Positions 32,923 to 45,605 of a stretch of 64,000 bases of DNA are shown piece by piece. The notes beneath the pieces are model-generated. The model searched no databases, was not told the DNA's origin, and saw only the letters and a list, made by a program, of their open reading frames with translations. Positions within the stretch are counted from its first letter, which is position 1. The number at the start of each line of letters is the position of its first letter. The stretch is from Anthonomus grandis grandis. Its lineage: Eukaryota > Arthropoda > Insecta > Coleoptera > Curculionidae. The translations under genes and the position numbers were made by a program. Location: contig NC_065546.1 in NCBI RefSeq assembly GCF_022605725.1, positions 39,304,227-39,368,226 of the forward strand, given 5' to 3'.

Positions 32923-35554
32923 AAACCATCATCGTAAGTCCGGTGGCGATTATCAACTTATATGTGTATCTGAAACTTGGATTCAGGATGGTGTACGGGA
33001 TCGGGAACTTTTTGAAAATAACTATTTAGTGTATCGTAAGGACCGAAATCTCGAGGCTCTTGGAGTCAAAAGAGGAGGTGGAGTTCCTGTTGCTGTTAGA
33101 CATGACTTGGCATCTGTCAGGGTTGATTTGAAGGACTTGGAGGTCATACTACCATCTATGGATATTGTGGGTTGCAGGGTATCTGTAAACAAGACAAGTG
33201 TTTATATTTTTGTTATATATATACCACCAAACTCACCTTTAGAAAATTACTTGTCTCTCTTTGATTATCATTCATCATTCCTCTTTTAGGGCAATTCAGA
33301 ACCAAAATATTTTGTTGTTGGGGGATTTTAATATGAGGTTTATACAGGATAATGTTTATGATTGTAACACTAAACTTGCTGGCCTAAGGGATTTTATGGC
33401 GTTTTTGAATCTCTCTCAATTTAACAATGCCCTTAACTGCAACAATAATTTGCTTGATCTAGTTCTCTCCAACTTCCAGTGTTCTGTGGATAGGGACGAC
33501 CAACTCCTTGTCACTGAGGATGCATATCACCCTGCTATTAATATCTCGTTGAATCTTGTCAAATTCGAGAGTATTACAGATTTCCCCTCCAACAATGAGA
33601 GTCCTAAGTATAATTTTCGGAGGGCTAATTTTCCCTATCTTTACCAGCTTATCTCTGATGTGGATTGGACTTTTATATATACCCAGTCAGATGTTAATGA
33701 GGCAGTTAAAACCTTTTATGATAAAATCCATGAAATTTTTTGTCTAGCTGTTCCTCGTTTTCGACCCTCTAATAGTAAATACTCATATCCTGTGTGGTAC
33801 ACTCATGAAATTAGGAAATTATTAAAATTAAAGTCTAGGCTACATAGGAGATGGCTTCATACACGGTGCTCTGCTGCTTATGAGGATTTTAAAGCTGCTA
33901 GGAGGGTAGTAAAAACAAAAATGAATCTTGCTTATCGCGAGTATATATCCAGGACTGAGTCAGCTATTCGGAGTGATCCAAAGCAATTCTGGAGGTTTAT
34001 TCACCTTAAACGAAACAACTCTCGCATTCCAGGTTCTATGAGCCATAAAGATACCACTGTTGTGGGTCCTAAAAGTATTGTAAATGCTTTTTCTGATTTT
34101 TTCAGGAGTGTTTATGTTGAGTCCTCTATTGCTCAGCCCAAAGAATCTGATACATATGGTTCAGACAACATTTTGGTCCAATCTTTTGTTGAGGCACATG
34201 TAAGAAAAGCTTTACAGAAGTTAAAAAACAAAGAAACTGCAGGTCCTGACCAAATACCTTCATTTCTTTTGCGAGACTGTGCATCGGCCCTGGCTGTACC
34301 ACTCTTACAAATCTTCAACTTATCACTCAAGACCAATACATTTCCGGAAGAGTGGAAAAAGGCTAAAATATGTCCAGTGTTTAAGAGTGGCGACCATGGC
34401 AGAATAGAGAACTACAGACCGGTGTCAATTCTCTCTAATTTTTCGAAGGCCTTTGAGATATGTGTGCATGATAAATTGTCTCCTCAAATTAAGCACATAA
34501 TTACAGAAAAGCAGCATGGTTTCTTTCAAAAAAGATCTACTGTCACTAATATGGCTTGTTTCTTGGAAACAGTATATCTAGCTATAAATCAGAAAAGCCA
34601 GTTGGATGTGCTGTACACAGACTTCTCGAAGGTTTTTGATCGGCTGGATCACGGTTTGCTGGCACGGAAGCTGCCTTTGGCTGGATTTCATCCTTGTCGG
34701 GTGGAGTTCTTCATCTCATATTTGACTGGCAGGCTTCAGTATGTTGAATTTAATGGTTTTGGGTCTGAGTATTACATGGCTTCAAGTGGTGCGCCCCAAG
34801 GCAGTAACCTCGCCCCAATGCTGTTCGATCTATTTATTAAAGATTTACTTGATTGTATGGAGAGTTTTTGTCTTTTATTCGCTGATGATCTGAAGTTGTT
34901 TCGTATTATTCGTACTATACTTGACTACCTGAAGCTACAAAAGGACATGAATAGGGTCTTTGAATGGTGTGAAAGAAATACCCCTAAACTGTGACAAATG
35001 TAAAAAAATCACAATTTCCATTCTTCATGAAGAGATTTTATTCCCATATATATTGAGTGGTTCTCAGTTGCTAGACTGTTATTCAGTGAAGGATTTGGGC
35101 ATTGAAGTAGATAAGAAGCTCACATTCAACCAGCATGTAGCACAGGTCACTAGTTCAGCCTTAAAATCCCTCGGATTTATAGTAAGGTCCACTTCTCAAT
35201 TTAAGAATATATCCAGCTTGACTGTATTGTACAATTCATTAGTAAAGTCTAAATTAATGTATGGATCTATGTTGTGGTTCCCCATCTATGATGTTCATGT
35301 TAACAGACTGGAGTATGTACAGCGCAGATTCTTAAAGTATTAGCAGATTCTTTAAGTATACCTGCTGAATAGATTCAACTATTTGTCACTAAAGCAAAAT
35401 ACTATTCTCTCTAGTCAGATATTTTTATATAAACTTTGCAATAATAAAATTAATTGTTCTGAGCTCTTAAAGAGGCTACCTCTATTTGTTCCTCCTGCCA
35501 ATACAAGGAGGCACCATATATTTTATCCCGCTCTTAACTTAACGAATCTTTTTT
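32923..35554 (+). pseudogene. Jockey-like non-LTR retrotransposon A, endonuclease and RT
   Basis: 5'-truncated in the endonuclease: LICVSETWIQDG, RGGGVPVAV and IYIPPNSPLENY, then a frameshift near 33285 into a 577-codon frame starting with NILLLGDFNMRF (endonuclease catalytic block). It continues through the linker to the RT: LYTDFSKVFDRLDH (first Asp), SSGAPQGSNLAPMLFDLF and CLLFADDLKLFR (active site). A second frameshift near 34980 leads to NCDKCKKITIS and the thumb region. The C-terminus is interrupted at about 35549 by element B and resumes at 36648. All RT catalytic residues are present, and there are only two frameshifts before the interruption. Confidence 0.92.
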
Positions 35555-36642
35555 CATAATATTTATAAATGATATATTTAAATGTTTTAAACACTCGGAG
35601 TTTTTGCTTTATGCAGATGATCTTAAATTCTTTAGACCTATAAAATCACACGAAGACTGCCAGCTCCTGCAGGAGGATATAGAAAGCTTTGTTGAATACT
35701 GTCGGATCAATTGCCTTTTTTTAAATATTGAAAAATGTCAGTTTATTTCATTTACTAAAAATAAATTAAAAATTCAATTTAATTATAATATAAATAATGT
35801 TGATCTTAAAAGGACCCAAGAGGTGAAGGATTTGGGAATCATTTTTGACGAGAAGTTACTTTTTGATAAACATATTAATACCTTAGTGTTAAGTGCGTAT
35901 AAAATGTTAGGGTTTATTAATAGGCAGGCTAAAATTTTGAAATCCTCTAGATCCTATATTTTTTTGTATTATGCATTTGTTTATAGCAAGCTTAATTTTG
36001 GGTGTGTTGTTTGGAATCCGATTTACTCAATTTATAAAAATAGATTGGAATCTGTGCAGAACAAATTTTTAAAGTGTCTTTATTATAGGGATAATTTAAA
36101 TATTGTTACTAATGACTTACGTGATATAAGAAAACATTTTGGTATACTTACTCTTGACAACAGAAGAAAAATTTCAGACCTTTTATTTTTGCATAAACTG
36201 TTGAATAATAGAGTGGATTGTCCATGTTTGATGCAGGGGTTGAGATTTAATATTCCATCACGGCAATTAAGACTTAGTGATCTTTTTAATTTACCTTTCA
36301 GAAATACTAACAGTTGTCAGTCATCTCCACTGTGCAGAATGATGAGATTATCAAATTTTTATAATAACATAGATCTCTTTTTTGAAACCCAAAAAAACCT
36401 GAGAGGTATATTAAAGAGAGAGCTACTATAATTCGTATCCCAGACTTTGTGTTTTTTGTGTAAGAATTAGTATTTAAAAATTAGTATTTAAAATTTAATA
36501 GTCCTTTTCCGGTTTCGCAATTGTTAAGGGTATTTAACTTTAGTGTCTGCAAGTTTATATTGTTTCTATATTTATAAGTGGATACTGTAGTGGGTTTACC
36601 TGTTTGTATCCTTAAGAAAATAAATAAATAAATAAATAAATA
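35555..36642 (+). pseudogene. Jockey-like non-LTR retrotransposon B, 5'-truncated, nested in A
   Basis: Starts inside the RT at IIFINDIFKCFKHSEF, followed by LLYADDLKFFRP (active site). It runs open to the stop at 36429-36431 as one frame of about 290 codons. That frame includes EVKDLGIIFDEKLLFDKHI, a thumb region and a C-terminal domain with DNRRKISDLLFLHKL. A short 3' UTR and an (AAAT)n tail (36617-36645) follow. AATCT occurs at both borders (35545-35549 and 36643-36647), probably the target duplication. The undamaged frame suggests a rather recent insertion. Confidence 0.9.
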
Positions 36643-36645
36643 AAT
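36617..36645 (+). repeat. (AAAT)n tail of retrotransposon B
   Basis: About seven AAAT units at the 3' end of element B, the usual short tandem tail of this retrotransposon group; a similar tail ends element C at 48733-48770. Confidence 0.9.
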
Positions 36646-36647
36646 CT

Positions 36648-37014
36648 GTCCAGCAAAGCTCCACTGTGCCGTGCTTGTACATGGTATAATCAGATGAATG
36701 CTATAGATGTCGACATCTTTAGCAGCACTGAATATGTTTTTTAAAAAAAGATGTTTTCTTCTCTTAATTTGAATGATACCTGATTATTTTTCTGTGATTG
36801 TTATCATTTGGTTAGTGTGTCTTATATTCTTACAATTATGCTATTGTTTTAATTTTTAAATTTTGTTATCACTCTATATTGCATCTTGTATTATTTTTTT
36901 TGTACTACTTATTTAAGGTGCTTATAACTTGTACTGTTTTAATTTTAATTATTTCGATTGTCTTGTAATTGGACATTTTCCTGTTGGACAATAAACTATT
37001 TGAATTTGAATTTG
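36648..37014 (+). pseudogene. 3' end of retrotransposon A
   Basis: Resumes the A reading frame after element B: LTNL joins SSKAPLCRACTWYNQ, which corresponds to SPLRRACNIHDS in element C. The ORF ends soon after. A 3' UTR leads to a TTTGAATTTGAATTTG tail at about 36999-37014, just before the 16-base target duplication. Confidence 0.85.
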
Positions 37015-37561
37015 AAAATCGTATTTCTGAATGCATATTTTTCTAAAATATTTATTAATTTTTTTTCTATTATTTATTTATACATATACGTTATGCTATT
37101 TAAAATCTTTAATAAAATTATGCACAAGGTATACACAAATTATTGTTATTTTTATATTCGATTTATTTTTATTAATTTTTGAAAAATTTATTGCTTTTTG
37201 TAGGTAGCATTTGGTGATAAATAAAAAATAATGCTATTATATTTAAAGCTTAAATTTCCTACTATTTTCTTAACTTTTTTTATTAAAATTGTTACTTTAA
37301 TTTTTGTTAAAAAGAATAAATATTTTCAAAATCAAAATAAAATTAAAATATTGAAGAAAGTTATTTTAATTATTAATTTATTATATCTGAAATTAAAATT
37401 TACTTTTCTTAGACCGTTATCGTTTTTTTTTTGGAATGAATAATTTTTAAAATAAAATTTTTATATATAAAGATAATTCATTAACTTTTATTAAATATTT
37501 TTTTTTGCTATTAAATATAAAAACTTTTGAAGTTTAGAACAAAATTAATTTAATTTTTTAA
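37015..37561. other. AT-rich spacer
   Basis: Apart from the target duplication at 37015-37030, nothing can be supported here; the open frames are low-complexity. Confidence 0.5.
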
Positions 37562-40200
37562 ATATCACGTTCACTGCCAAGCAAAATTTGCAATTATTTC
37601 ACTAGCGCCACAAAAGTAGGGGCCAAGAAAAAAAAAGTTCTCCTGAAGCCACTTTGTCTAGTCAAAGACTTTTAGTTATTATCACGTCACCTGCAGTTAG
37701 TTTTTTTGTAGATGTCATTTTTATGTCAAAAGTGACGAAAATGTCACGCGGTCTAATAGACCGAGGCCGCACAGCGATTTTGCGCAATCCTAACAAGTCA
37801 GCACGGGGAGTCTGCTGTCTTTCTAATTACATTTCAATTAGTAAACGCTTCAGACGGAATAGGTGGGTTTTGCTGATATTTTTGTTTGTACTTTGCGTTT
37901 CTATAATATCCAGGAAACGTGCTTTGACGCAAAAAGAGTTACAAGACGAAATGGATCGAACTATGGAAAACATATCAGATGAATCTTCTCAATCAGAGGA
38001 TAATGGTAAGAGAAACTTATCGTGTATAGTCGTGCTGCTTTTTTTGTTTTTTTTTTCGTAGTGGGTAGATTAGGTTATTATGATATAGGCATATATTTTA
38101 TACCTTTATTTTTTGCTTTCTTTACAAATCAATTATGATGTCTAAAACATGTTTTAAATTTAAGCTAGTAAACCTAAACTGAGTTAACTTCTGAAAATAA
38201 CTGGACTGCGAAGGTGTATAACCTTTTATAGATTTTTTTTAGACGATAGTGTCGCAGATAGTAACTATGAATCCAGTGATGATGACAAATCTGGAAGTTC
38301 CGATATAAATTCTACCAGCTCCCCCGTGCCTGCTCAATACACAGATACAAATAACAGTTTAGCTGATAACGTCACCTCAGATAATATGATACGGAGAATT
38401 CCAACAGGTAAACAACCAGTTTTATTACCCTTTACAAAACAAACTGGCACTGAACTTCATCTTGATGAGCTTCTGTGCAAAGAACCTCTTGAAATGTTCT
38501 TTTTTTCACTGGTTGATGATCCTATTTTCCAATACATTGCTGACCAAACGAATCTTTATGCCACACAAGTTTTTACAAGTGAGGCAGATGTAAGTAGTAA
38601 ATCTAAGTTACATAACTGGTTATTCACAAATAAAAATGAAATGAAGAAAGTTTTTGGCTTGCTCTCCTATAAATATGGGTATTGTAAAAATGCCTAATAT
38701 ACAAGTCTATTGGAGCCGAGAAGATATGTATAAAAACTCTGTGGCTCCCAAAGTTATGACACGTAATAGATTTGAGCTGTTACTACGTATGTTGCACTTT
38801 GCAGCTAATCAGGATAATCCAGAAAATGACGGACTCCATAAGATTCAACCTTTGATTGGCAAAATAGTTACTAATTTTAAATCATCATATGAACCTTCCG
38901 AAACTTGCTGCATTGATGAGTCTCTTATTCCATTTAGGGGGAGATTGATAATGCGATAATACATAAAAAACAAACGCCATAAGTATGGCGTAAGTAAAGT
39001 ATTTAAGTTGTGCAGCAAAGGAGGTTATACCTACAACTTTAAAATTTATGCAGGAAAAAACTTAGACCAAGATCGTACTACTCCTACATCTGTAGTTATG
39101 AGTCTTTTTGAATCCATATTAGATTCAAGCCGAACTCTCGTAATAGATAACTAGTATACAAGTGTAGTTTTGGCAAAAAGACTTATGGATAGACAAACAT
39201 ATTTGATAGGGACATTGCAAAAAAACAGACGAGGCCTTCCAAAAGATCTGGTAAACAAAAAACTTAAATCTGGAGAAATAGCCGCTCGCGAAAACCAGGA
39301 TGGTGTCACAGTAATTTCATGGAATAATAAGCGTAACGTTTTAGTTCCTTCTACAAAACATAGCAACACAACAGTAGACTCGACAAACTGCAGACAAAAA
39401 ACTGTAAAGAAGCCATTGCAGCATATAATGCAGGAAAGTCATCGGTCAATATATCTGATCAAATGACAATGGTCAATGCATGGATTATGTATAAGGAAAG
39501 TGTGGATGCCACAATTCCCTTACTTCAGTTTCGAAAAGCTCTGCAGGATCCTTTAGAGCAACCGGATGCAGAGATTACTCCAAAAAGAAAACGCCAAAAT
39601 TACGAAATGAGCAAAAGTGACTATAAGAAACGAAGACCTTGTAGCAAATGCTATGAAAAACTAAGAACCGAAAAAGGATGGAAAGAGGCACGAAAACTCA
39701 CTAGAGTACGTTTTTATTGTAAAGGTTGCGATGGTGAACCGTTTTTCTGCTTGGACTGCTTCAATAAAGTTCATAGATATGAAAATCCATAGATAGGATT
39801 TTTTTTATTACGTTTGTTTAAACATTATTATGTAAACTACTGGTTTTTGTTTAAGAATATTTCAAAAATAAACAATATATTATGTAAAATATTCTTATTT
39901 CTGTAACCTACCATATCTAGAAATAAAATATGCAAAATAATAAAAATCATCTTCAGAGTTCGGCACATTTTTAAAAAACTAATATGTTCCAACTGTTGTC
40001 AGACGCCAACTCGGTCTATTACCAGCCCTAAACCAATGTAAAATAAAACAGTTGGCGAAGGAGGATTGAATATTTAGCTCGGTCCTATAGACCGCATTGG
40101 CGAGGGTGGCAAAATTTCTTTTCGGTCTTATAGACTATGGTGGCGAACAAAACTAATTCGTTTTTGGTCTTATAGACCGAGTTGGCAGCGAACGTGATAT
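37562..40200 (+). mobile_element. Second piggyBac-like element with palindromic ends, 2639 bp
   Basis: The ends are inverted copies, ATATCACGTTCaCTGCCAA at 37562-37580 and the inverse of 40182-40200. A TTAA precedes the left end (37558-37561), but the right end is followed by ATGC, so the duplication is lost or the border is slightly off. Palindromic motifs of the type CGGTCTTATAGACCG lie near both ends: once at 37749-37763, and four times with variation between 40010 and 40180, each associated with a TTGGCGA-like box. The interior encodes a transposase unrelated at close range to that of the first piggyBac-like element. Confidence 0.88.
37906..39792 (+). pseudogene. piggyBac-like transposase with one intron, frameshifted
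   Basis: The expected start (SRKRALTQKELQDEMD) is preceded by ATA where ATG would be expected (37906). Exon 1 ends at AATG|GTAAGA (38005) and exon 2 begins after TTTTTTTAG at 38243, joining EDN to DDSVADSNYE in an acidic N-terminus. The catalytic domain follows: WSREDMYKN, CIDESLIPFRGR (first Asp), VIDN*YTS (second Asp, the conserved Trp being a TAG at 39153) and SSVNISDQM, where Asn replaces the first Asp of the usual GVD-DQ motif. A C-terminal Cys/His finger is intact (CSKCYEK, FYCKGC, FFCLDCF). Further damage is a stop at 38957 and frameshifts near 38690 and 39420. Confidence 0.88.
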
Positions 40201-42694
40201 ATGCGAATCTAAAGATATTTCAATTTATTAATTTATATTATTATATTAATTACATTTTGTTCAACTTATTTCTTTTTGGAATTATTCTTAAGCCTTAAGC
40301 TTTTTATTATTTTAAAAAATTATATCAAAATAATTTTTTATATCAATTTTATTAACATATTTCAAATTCAATCCAAAATCAAAATATTTAAGTTATGTAT
40401 TTTTATTTAAAAAATACAAACTAAATTTACATTCTTTTAACTACGACTTTTTTTAATTTAATTTTTTTTTAAATACTGTTTTGATTTGTAAAATTTATAT
40501 TGATTTTTTTTAAAAGCTGAGATTTTTTATTATTCAGTGTCTGTTTTTGTTTAAACATATTTAAAAGACTTATTAACTAAGTTAAAAAATTTAATATTTT
40601 AAACGAATATCAATAAAAAGTCAAAATTTGAACGAAAATTTAGATATTAAAATCAAATTAAAATTTAATTTTTCATTTCGTTCTGAAATTTTATTTGTTT
40701 TAAGAAAAATGAACTTTGTTTAAATATTTCAATTTATAATTAATTTCAAAGGCATACCCTTTTTTAAGTTTCTTTAATCTTTTTTCTTTAACAAAATTAT
40801 TTTAAAATATTAAGAAAGTATATATTTTTTCTAAAATTCCTATAAAAATCTTCATATGCTTTTTTTAAATTCCTTTTTTATACAAAATATTCTTTTAAAA
40901 AAAAATGTTAAGAAAAAATTAACTTTCAATTAAATTAAGGAAACCATTTCCTTTGCCAATGCCATGGCAACTTGTCGTACTTACTTTTAAAAAAACGACA
41001 AGAATAAAACAAAATTCAGAGCGACCTTGAAAAAATTTTGTAAGGCCGACCACTGCAGGTGGTACCAATATAATACCAGTTATCTCTTACAAAAATCAAC
41101 TGCTTAAATCTCGATCATAAATTTATAATGAAATTATTGTACTTTTAAATACAAATACAAGCAAATTATTATCTCATCTAGGATATTGACGTGAATAACC
41201 TAAAAGCCTTAAGGCGATTGTAAAAAAAAATTATATCATACATGGCAATTACATCGTTTCCATTTAATAATAATTATTAATAATATTGTTACTTAACAGT
41301 TGGAAATTGTACCGGGGCATGTGTATGAGCCCACAGTCATTTAACATAACATGCTTACAATCAATTTATGACACTTTGGTATTTTGATCATTTCAGATTC
41401 GTAATTAGCGGTATTATATTATTGCATGTTAAATTACACAGTCGCTAGTAAACTAGACATTCACTAATATACAGGCCAGTTTAATGAAAAACTGCTAATC
41501 AAGTCAAAAATCTTAGAGCATTTCTGGAATTTTCTAAAGAAGTAAAGTTCTGGTGACCTCAGTTTGTAAGCTAGGCTTATTTTTTTTGTTGGATATAAGT
41601 TGGATTAAAAAAAACACTTGAGACGATTGATTTACATGTTTTGATCTATAATTTGACCTTTTTTTAGTTACATACATATATATTTCCCAGTACTAATTTC
41701 CATAGTAAATTTCCCACAGTAAGTCCTTTCTAGGTCACACCAGTCCAATATTACCATACAAAATAATAATTATTACAGAGATTAATCAATAATCAATAAT
41801 AGAAACCCACGAGTGGTGCAATTATTCTAAACTGTAACAGCTGCAATAATAATAATAATAATATTAATAATAATAATAATAACAAAACAACTGTCGAGCG
41901 GTTCTCCAGCTGAGATCACTTTTCCTGTCCGCAAAAAGCGGTTTTCGAACGGCCAACCTCGATTTGCATGCGGTACGACCTTGGAAGGAACGCGATTAAA
42001 TAATGTCTAATTATTCACTTTAATGTGTTTTATAGGTTCTGTCGCTCTATATAAGGTGATCAGTAGGAAATAGGATCATATAATATAAAAATACATAAAA
42101 AAGAAGAGCATCATGCTGATGGTGAAGAAAAAGATAACAGAAAACAAAAGGACACAACAAGATAAATAAGACTTTAACTCCATAAAAAACATTAACAACA
42201 TTAGCAGAAAGAATAAGATATAATAAAAATATTTTTAAAAGAGTTAATGGATAAGTAGTGGGATTCAAATTGATTTACGCAATAAGCAAGACAAAAAGGA
42301 AGAAAAAAAAGTAGACTTAATTAGGATCATAAAACATACTAAACAATAAAATGCCAGAGCTAATGAAAACATTTTTATAAAAATAAATAAACAAGTAAAC
42401 GAATTAATGGAGTGGCAATAAGAAACATATAAAAAGGTTTAATACATTAAAAACAGGAAAACAAAAAAAATTATGTTATACTTATACCATTGACTGAACT
42501 ATAAATTAATTGATCAATAGCTTTGCTAATATCTACTCTTCTGATTATTGACCTTTAAAATAAAGGATAAAGTGAACCTGCAATTTTACTAATTATCATG
42601 ATAAACTCCTCCATCCAGTTACGAATAGGCATAATTTCTATAAGACTAAAACTTTATTGGTTTTAGATTCCTAATTTACTATGAATTTGGCTGT
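40201..42694. other. AT-rich spacer with a microsatellite and a short GC-rich island
   Basis: No gene is supported. It includes an (AAT)n tract at 41843-41882 and, directly after it, about 110 bases of much higher GC content (41890-42000) with no recognisable family. Open frames such as 42047-42268 are low-complexity. Confidence 0.5.
41843..41882. repeat. (AAT)n microsatellite
   Basis: About thirteen AAT units with one interruption. It may be the tail of a vanished non-LTR element, since two such elements in this window end in the same triplet. Confidence 0.85.
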
Positions 42695-42760
42695 TTTAAT
42701 CCTATTTGGCGTCATCTGCAAACATGTACTTTGACTTATCTGATTTAGACTGAAAATACT
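42695..42760 (-). pseudogene. RT active-site fragment
   Basis: On the minus strand this reads SKYMFADDAK, the catalytic box of a non-LTR reverse transcriptase. Nothing else can be traced with confidence around it. Confidence 0.45.
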
Positions 42761-43399
42761 GAGTAATGTAATAAATATTGAGTGTAATACTTTTCTTATT
42801 CCTAATTATAGATTAGTTAATAATTATGATACTTTTACAAAATATTTTTCATTAAAAGTCAAAAGTAATAAAAACATGTAAAGAAACAATGATAAAGAAA
42901 ACTGTTAATAAGAAAGACATGAAATAACGATGAAAACAAAATGCTATTATGAAGAGGTCTGATTTTTTTTAATTGCCTATTTAAAACGATTAAGTCAAAC
43001 TAAAAAATACTTAATGATTTTAACTATGGATAAATAAACTCCTTACTTGAGTTTGATATTGAGGCTTAAAAACTGTGAAAATATTTTCTTTGAACATCTC
43101 AATTTTTAACATTATTAGGTACAATGTGATTTTAATAATTAAATTAGGCTGCAAAAATATGTATAACTTATTTGTGATTTTCATAAAACGTTTCAGCTTG
43201 AGAAAGAGTACATCCTCTGATCACTTCTTTGAAATCTTCTTTAGTTTCATTTGATTCTTTTAAAAGTAGATTTTGTAAAATGAAAATGATAGAAAATCTT
43301 GTAGAGTCGGGCTTTAGGAGGAAGTTCAGAACCACTATAAATCTAGTTAATCTATTCAATGAATGAAGAGTGAATAAAGGCAAAAAGGAAATAACAAGA

Positions 43400-43800
43400 T
43401 ATTTTAATTCGATACTCTTGACACCGAACTATTATTAGCGAAGCTACATTACTTTGGTTCCGCTTACAACGCAGTAAAATTATTTAGCTCATATCAGAAA
43501 GATAACAGAAGGATATAGCAATAGCTCATAACAGAAAGCATCGTGTAGTTATAGATGCAAATTTTAAATCCAAAAAATCAAATTATAATCCTGCTTCTAA
43601 CGGTTTCTCAAAGTTCTATTTTGGGGACATTACTATTTTCTGTATGTGTTGCATATATAAATTTTTGTATAAATCATTCTACCTTACAACGATACACGGA
43701 TGATTCACAATTGTATATACTTTATTTTTACGTCAAAATATACATTTCTGAAATAGAAAAGCAATTTAATCATTTAAATCATCGCTGATTTTCTTCCCAA
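43400..43800 (+). pseudogene. Non-LTR RT fragment (CR1/L2-like)
   Basis: Reads DTELLLAKLHYFGSAYNAVKL, the segment following the first catalytic Asp. After decay it continues as SQSSILGTLLFSVCVAYINFC and RYTDDSQLYIL, where the active site YADD is YTDD. It belongs to the group whose RT reads DDSQLY, like the elements at 10021-11700 and 48935-50544. Confidence 0.75.
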
Positions 43801-45035
43801 TTTCCATTTTATAACATAACATACTTATTCTATCCTTTTTTGAGTACTGTTATGTGTTATGAAATGTAAATGAGGATTATGTCTATTTGATATAAGCGTT
43901 TTAGCATTCTTATCTTCGCATGCATTTTTCTTACCAAAGTCCTTTTAGAAATCATGTTTCTCCATATCTAGATTATTATATGATCCTTTATAAGTGTGAA
44001 AAATTGCAGAAAGTGTACTTTTATTTAAAAAGCAAAATACTAGATTAGCGAATTTATTTAAGAGTACGACGTCAATTTTTTGGAAATTAAAAACATTGAA
44101 ATAAACGCTAGAAATAATTAAGAAATTGTCATTTAATGAATTCAACATATTAGTAAACATAAATATATATATATTTTAATATATAAATATTGATGTATAT
44201 AAAAGAGCCAATTCTCTACATAACCTTTTTCTTATTTATTTAAATTAATCAAGCAAATTTTAGTTTTTTAGTTTTAGTTTCTTAAGAGCTGCGCTACACA
44301 AGTAAATTTTTGCCCTCTGCAAACTGTTTTTTTTATGTTTGAAGCATGGTCCTATTTTTCATATACATATTTAGAAACATTTCCTAACTAAATATATTAA
44401 TTATTGTTACTGAATTATAGTTATATAATACAAAAATTGGTTTAAGTTTGATATGAATTTCTTCCTGGTATTTAAAGCCATTTCTTCCATGCAGATGAAA
44501 ATAAACATATTTTTGCAGGAAATTTTGATTACCTCTTCCACTTATTAATAACTTTAAAAATATCAATATTTTGTTGTAAAAAAATCGTAAATTTAATTGC
44601 CAACTTAAATAACAAACAAAAACAGCTTCGAACATTCTTAACAGCCAATCTGGTCAAACAGGTGGTATCAAACTTATTAAATTTAAATTTAAAAATGTGT
44701 TGATGAAGGACTTTTTTAAATTGTCTTTCTGTAATAGAAAAGCAATTTAATTAGGATTTAGATAATATACATTACTTTACCCATTATGCTAATTTAAAAA
44801 TAAAAACATTTAAATTATCGCTGATTTTCTTTTCTGATATATTCTCGAAACAAGTAGCACAGAATCAAACTTAAATTAGTATGTATAAAATTGTATATTT
44901 ACAACAATTTTTTACACTCAGTTACACATTGTGAAGTATTTAGCGTCATATTTATACTACCTAATATATTTTAAGTCAACTTAGATTAAGTACCCAATCT
45001 TGTATATAAACACTCAGCGCAAGCATGCTATCTAC
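43801..45035. other. AT-rich spacer, possible RT remnants
   Basis: AT-rich. Weak hints of an RT C-terminal tail near 43820-43860 were not enough to annotate. Minus-strand open frames at 43945-44160 and 44384-44635 have no family resemblance I can see. Confidence 0.4.
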
Positions 45036-45250
45036 TATTCTGCATTAGGAAAAAGTGCTTTTCTTAAACGGGTGCAATCTTCTAAATATTTGTTGTCATC
45101 TATGTCAAATATTTTTGAGAAGGTCATTTATACAAGACTTGTCGATTTTATTAACCAACAAAATATTCTTGCTGAGAAAAATTTGATTGGAGTAAACCAA
45201 TTCACTCAGCTAGCAATTTTTAAGGTCATTAAGTACATGAAATATAAATA
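45036..45250 (+). pseudogene. Non-LTR RT fragment, N-terminal RT motifs
   Basis: Reads SSMSNIFEKVIYTRLVDFIN, then QQNILAEK and a damaged GFRQ motif, the part of a CR1/L2-like RT that precedes the active site. It lies downstream of the 43400 fragment but covers an earlier part of the protein, so it is a separate copy or a rearranged one. Confidence 0.7.
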
Positions 45251-45605
45251 AGAACAAGAAGATAGCAGGTTTTTTTCTTTGATCTGTTGGAAATGCTGAG
45301 AGTTATGGCCTTCGGAATCTGTACTCTCTCTCGAAATCATACTCGAAATAAAAATAATTTATTTGGAAACTATTTAACAAATCTTGACCAATTTTTCGAG
45401 GACAAAACGAATAAGTAGAAACAAATCAAAACGTAAAAGAATATTTTTAAAACGTTAAACTAAACAAAAAAATATATTACATATAAATGAAATAAAATCT
45501 TCCGAAAAAGTGGAATACACTAAATATGTTTATATATGTAATGTAAAAGCAAAAGTAAAATATCAGTAAACGTTGTTAATATTTTTGGCTAAATTTAACC
45601 TTTTT
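45251..45605. other. AT-rich spacer
   Basis: I see nothing annotatable between the RT fragment and the hAT relic. Confidence 0.5.

Noticed and set aside
37654..37905. Upstream extension of the second piggyBac-like transposase frame
   Set aside because: The stretch lacks transposase similarity, contains the subterminal palindrome, and precedes the conserved RKRALTQKE start region.
43168..43383. 71-codon minus-strand frame as a host gene
   Set aside because: Its composition is reasonable but no homology is evident and it is surrounded by RT relics.
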